The notes beneath the pieces were generated by a model, which searched no databases, had not been told where the DNA came from, and was given only the letters and a program-made list of their open reading frames with translations. This document shows positions 61,277-64,000 of a DNA stretch of 64,000 nucleotides, piece after piece. The first letter of the stretch is position 1. Each line of letters begins with the position of its first letter. The DNA comes from Gemmatimonadota bacterium (GTDB taxonomy: Bacteria; Gemmatimonadota; Gemmatimonadetes; Gemmatimonadales; Gemmatimonadaceae), in NCBI GenBank assembly GCA_016191225.1, contig JACPPC010000023.1:62001-126000 (forward strand), read 5' to 3'. The position numbers and the translations under genes are program-made.

Positions 61277-64000
61277 ATGCGCCTCCGGCGGCTCGTCCTC
61301 GTGAGCGGCGCGTTCGCGATCGGCGCCGTGTTCGGCGCGGCCGGGCTGGCGGTGTTCGCGGTGACGAGCACGCAGTTCGGGCGCGACTGGGTGCGCGAGG
61401 CGGTGGTGGCGCAGCTCCGGCCCGGGGTGCAGGGGACGCTCTACGTGGGGCGGCTGGGGGGCTCGCTGCTGGGCGACGTGCGCATCGACTCGCTGGAGGT
61501 GCGCGACCGGCTCGACTCAGTGTTCGTGGCCAGCGGCCCGATCACGGTGACCTTCGACCTGCGCGACCTGATCGACCGCAAGATCGTGCTGCGCTCGGTG
61601 GAGCTGGTGCGGCCGTACGTGCGCGTCAAGGAGCACACCGACGGCGAGTGGAACTGGCGGCACATCTTCCCCCGTGAGGCGCCCCGGCCGCGGCTCACCC
61701 CCAAGGGGCGCGAGTTCGGCGACTACGTGGTGATCGACAGCCTGCGGGTGCGGGACGGGCTGGTGCAGGTGGTGCAGCAGTGGCAGCCCGACGACTCGCT
61801 CACGGGGGGGCGGCGCGACAGCGCGATCCGGGTGGCGCTGGCCAGCAAGGCCGCGGAGATCCGTCCCGACAGCGAGGGATACATGCGCACCCTGCGCTGG
61901 TCGCGGGCGAACGTGTGGGCGGGACGGGTGCGCCTCGCGCATCCCGACTCGGTGGGTGAGGCCTACACCGTGCGGCGGCTGGAGGTGAACGAGAACGACC
62001 CGCCATTCACGGTCACCAGCGGGTACGGGATGGTGCGCAAGAACGACGACTCGGTGTGGATCGACCTCGACCGGTTCACCCTGCCGCACACGGTGGCGCG
62101 GGGGCGGGGGAAGATCTGGTGGGGGAGCGGACTGCCGATGCGGTGGGACATGGTGCTGGAGTCGGACAGCGCCGGGCTGGCCGACTTTGCCTGGATCCAC
62201 TCGAGCATCCCCGACAAGGGGGGCGGCTCGGTGCGGGTGGCGATCCACAACAAGCGCGACAACCTGCGGGCGATGCAGTACGTGCTGACGGGGCTCGACG
62301 CCCGGAGCCACCGGTCGCGGATCCAGGGGAAGATGACATTCACGGTCGGGGAGCCCGTGCTGGGGCTCACCGACGTGGCGCTGACCCTGGCGCCGGCGAA
62401 CTTCGACCTGCTGCGGCGGTTCAACGAGGGGCCGTTCCCGTTTGACTGGCAGGGGGACGTGCGGGGGACGATCGCGGCGAGCGGGGGGCCGGTGAACGCG
62501 ATGGTGGTGGAGTCGGCGGCGCTCACCTTCGACGACGCGAACGTGCCGGGGGCGGTCTCGCGCCTGCGTGGCCGGGGGATGGTGGACATCCTGCAGCCGG
62601 CGCTGACGCGGTTCAAGGCGTTCGACGTGACGGCGGAGCAGCTCGACCTGCGCACGGCGCAGGCGCTCAACCCGGAGTTTCCGCGGCTCAACGGTATCGT
62701 GCGGGGGCGGCTGCGACTCGACTCGGCGTGGACCGACGTGCGCTTCTCGCGGGCGGAGCTCTCGCACCTGGACGGCCCCGGCGACAGCACCTTCGCGCAG
62801 GGAAGCGGCCGGATCACGCTGGGCGGGCCGGGGGAGGTGATCCACTACGACCTGGACCTGTCGTTCGCGCCGCTGTCGCTGACGACGGTGGCGCGGTCGT
62901 ACCCGATGGTGCCGGCGCGGGGGCTGGTGAGCGGGCCGATGATCGTGCGGGGGACGGCCGACTCGCTCGACGTGAGCTCGAGCGAGGGGCTGCGCGGGGT
63001 GGCGGGCACGGTCGCCTTTGCCGGGCGGGTGGACGTGATCGCGCCGGGGCTTGGCTTCAACGGGCGGGGCACCTTCGAGGGGCTCGACCTGCGGGCGCTG
63101 ACCGAGCGGGACCTGCCCACGACGTCGTTGTTCGGCTCGTTCGTGGCCGATGTGGCGGGGGACTCGCTCGGCAACCTGCGCGGTGCGCTGACGGCCGACG
63201 CCGGCCGCGGCCTCGTGGACGGGACGCGGCTGTACTCGATGCGGGCCGCGGCCCAGCTCGCCGACGGCCACCTGCGCCTGGACACGCTGCGGCTCGAGAG
63301 CGCGGCGTTCACGATGAGCGCCGGGGGCGGGCTCGGCCTCGTCCGGGGCGCCACCGACTCGCTGCGCCTCGTGGCGAACGTGGACTCGCTGGGGGGGCTT
63401 CGCCGCTACCTCAATCCCGTCGACGGCGCGCCGCTCGAGCGGGGACTGGACTCGCTGGCCGGCACGGTGGCGCTCGACGCAACGCTGTCGGGACGGGTGG
63501 ACTCCATGAGAGTGGCGGGGGAGCTCGACGCGCGGTCGGTCCTCTGGCAGGGGAACACGGCACGGACGGTGAGGGTGCGGGCCGACGTGGCCGACGCCAC
63601 CGGCCGGGGCGCGATCAACGCCCATGTGGTGGTCGACACGGCGACCTACGGCGCCCTGCTGGTCGCCCACGCCGACGTGGACGCCCGGTCGCGCGACACC
63701 ACGCGTACCGAGGTCTCGCTGCGGGCGCTGCTGCGGGCGGGGACGACCGCGTCGCTCGACGCGCGGATCGACCGCCACGCCGACAGCACCGCCTGGCTGC
63801 TCGACAGTGCGCAGGTGACGACGTCGGACAACCGGTGGCGGCTGGCGCGTCCGGCGCGCGTGCTCGACGCATCGCACGCGCTGGTGATCGACACCATCCG
63901 GCTGCGCGGGGAGCGGCGCGGGTGGCTCACCCTTGCCGGGCGGATGCCGCACGAGGAGAGCGGCGTGGACCTCGTGCTCGCGGGCGACAGCGTGCCGCTC
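61277..64000 (+). CDS. tamB: TamB-like translocation and assembly module protein, 3' end outside window
   Basis: An AsmA/TamB-type protein read for 908 codons to the window edge without a stop. The N-terminal membrane anchor is LVLVSGAFAIGAVFGAAGLA. What follows is a long run of short beta-strand repeats, for example GTLYVGRLGGSLLGDVRIDS and ISLEV-type units, forming the lipid-binding beta-helix or groove of the VPS13-like bridge family. The DUF490 C-terminal domain is beyond the edge. It starts 3 bases after tamA, so they are one operon. It probably connects inner and outer membranes for phospholipid transfer. Confidence 0.88.
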   Translation, partial: MRLRRLVLVSGAFAIGAVFGAAGLAVFAVTSTQFGRDWVREAVVAQLRPGVQGTLYVGRLGGSLLGDVRIDSLEVRDRLDSVFVASGPITVTFDLRDLIDRKIVLRSVELVRPYVRVKEHTDGEWNWRHIFPREAPRPRLTPKGREFGDYVVIDSLRVRDGLVQVVQQWQPDDSLTGGRRDSAIRVALASKAAEIRPDSEGYMRTLRWSRANVWAGRVRLAHPDSVGEAYTVRRLEVNENDPPFTVTSGYGMVRKNDDSVWIDLDRFTLPHTVARGRGKIWWGSGLPMRWDMVLESDSAGLADFAWIHSSIPDKGGGSVRVAIHNKRDNLRAMQYVLTGLDARSHRSRIQGKMTFTVGEPVLGLTDVALTLAPANFDLLRRFNEGPFPFDWQGDVRGTIAASGGPVNAMVVESAALTFDDANVPGAVSRLRGRGMVDILQPALTRFKAFDVTAEQLDLRTAQALNPEFPRLNGIVRGRLRLDSAWTDVRFSRAELSHLDGPGDSTFAQGSGRITLGGPGEVIHYDLDLSFAPLSLTTVARSYPMVPARGLVSGPMIVRGTADSLDVSSSEGLRGVAGTVAFAGRVDVIAPGLGFNGRGTFEGLDLRALTERDLPTTSLFGSFVADVAGDSLGNLRGALTADAGRGLVDGTRLYSMRAAAQLADGHLRLDTLRLESAAFTMSAGGGLGLVRGATDSLRLVANVDSLGGLRRYLNPVDGAPLERGLDSLAGTVALDATLSGRVDSMRVAGELDARSVLWQGNTARTVRVRADVADATGRGAINAHVVVDTATYGALLVAHADVDARSRDTTRTEVSLRALLRAGTTASLDARIDRHADSTAWLLDSAQVTTSDNRWRLARPARVLDASHALVIDTIRLRGERRGWLTLAGRMPHEESGVDLVLAGDSVPL

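Overview
The window reads as a chromosomal segment of a high-GC (about 70%), Gram-negative-type (diderm) bacterium. Gemmatimonadota is my best guess. It rests on the high GC, a TonB receptor plus TolC/RND efflux plus TamA/TamB (so an outer membrane), a PEP-CTERM protein, a compact RpoD-like sigma factor, and many start codons lying 4-7 bases after a TAnnnT box, as in leaderless transcripts. The phylum is inference; no rRNA is present. No tRNA, CRISPR array or transposase gene was seen. Almost all genes show very strong G/C third positions, so many long antisense frames are open and were discarded.

Region 1 (1-13.7 kb) is a surface or exopolysaccharide locus. It holds three glycosyltransferases, an asparagine synthase-type amidotransferase, UDP-GlcNAc 2-epimerase, a glucuronyl C5-epimerase-like protein, a Wza-type export lipid/peptide-leader protein, two Wzx-type flippases, and an unusual zinc-ribbon/methyltransferase/APH-kinase fusion. 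Region 2 (13.7-18.3 kb) has citrate synthase, a VanZ-domain membrane protein with no canonical start codon, a small secreted protein, and a PEP-CTERM trypsin-like protease ended by a strong terminator.

Region 3 (18.3-29.8 kb) carries two RND efflux systems. One is adaptor+pump on the minus strand; the other is a complete TolC-adaptor-pump operon divergent from tetR, whose repressor gene is translationally coupled to a short mutY. Region 4 (30-44.5 kb) has a subtilase, a VWA protein coupled to a DUF3885 gene, an MFS exporter, a TonB receptor, two GNAT acetyltransferases, a hybrid histidine kinase, and a MoxR/Mg-chelatase-type AAA ATPase that is the likely partner of the VWA protein.

Region 5 (44.5-56.1 kb) has a molybdopterin oxidoreductase, a small Ala-rich lipoprotein, a tight operon LON-N/glcD/glcE/glcF with ygfZ downstream (glycolate oxidation), a sigma factor, and pduO-aroB. 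Region 6 (56.2-64 kb) has a lower-GC DUF3800 gene, a TrxR-like ferredoxin-NADP reductase, a MazG-like pyrophosphohydrolase, and tamA-tamB running off the right edge.

Three signals cut across regions. (a) A TAnnnT box lies 4-7 bases before the start of at least eight genes. (b) Three divergent gene pairs have compact bidirectional promoters or operators. (c) A dispersed GTCATCCTGAGCG-type repeat sits just after stop codons, always in the same orientation relative to the gene it follows.
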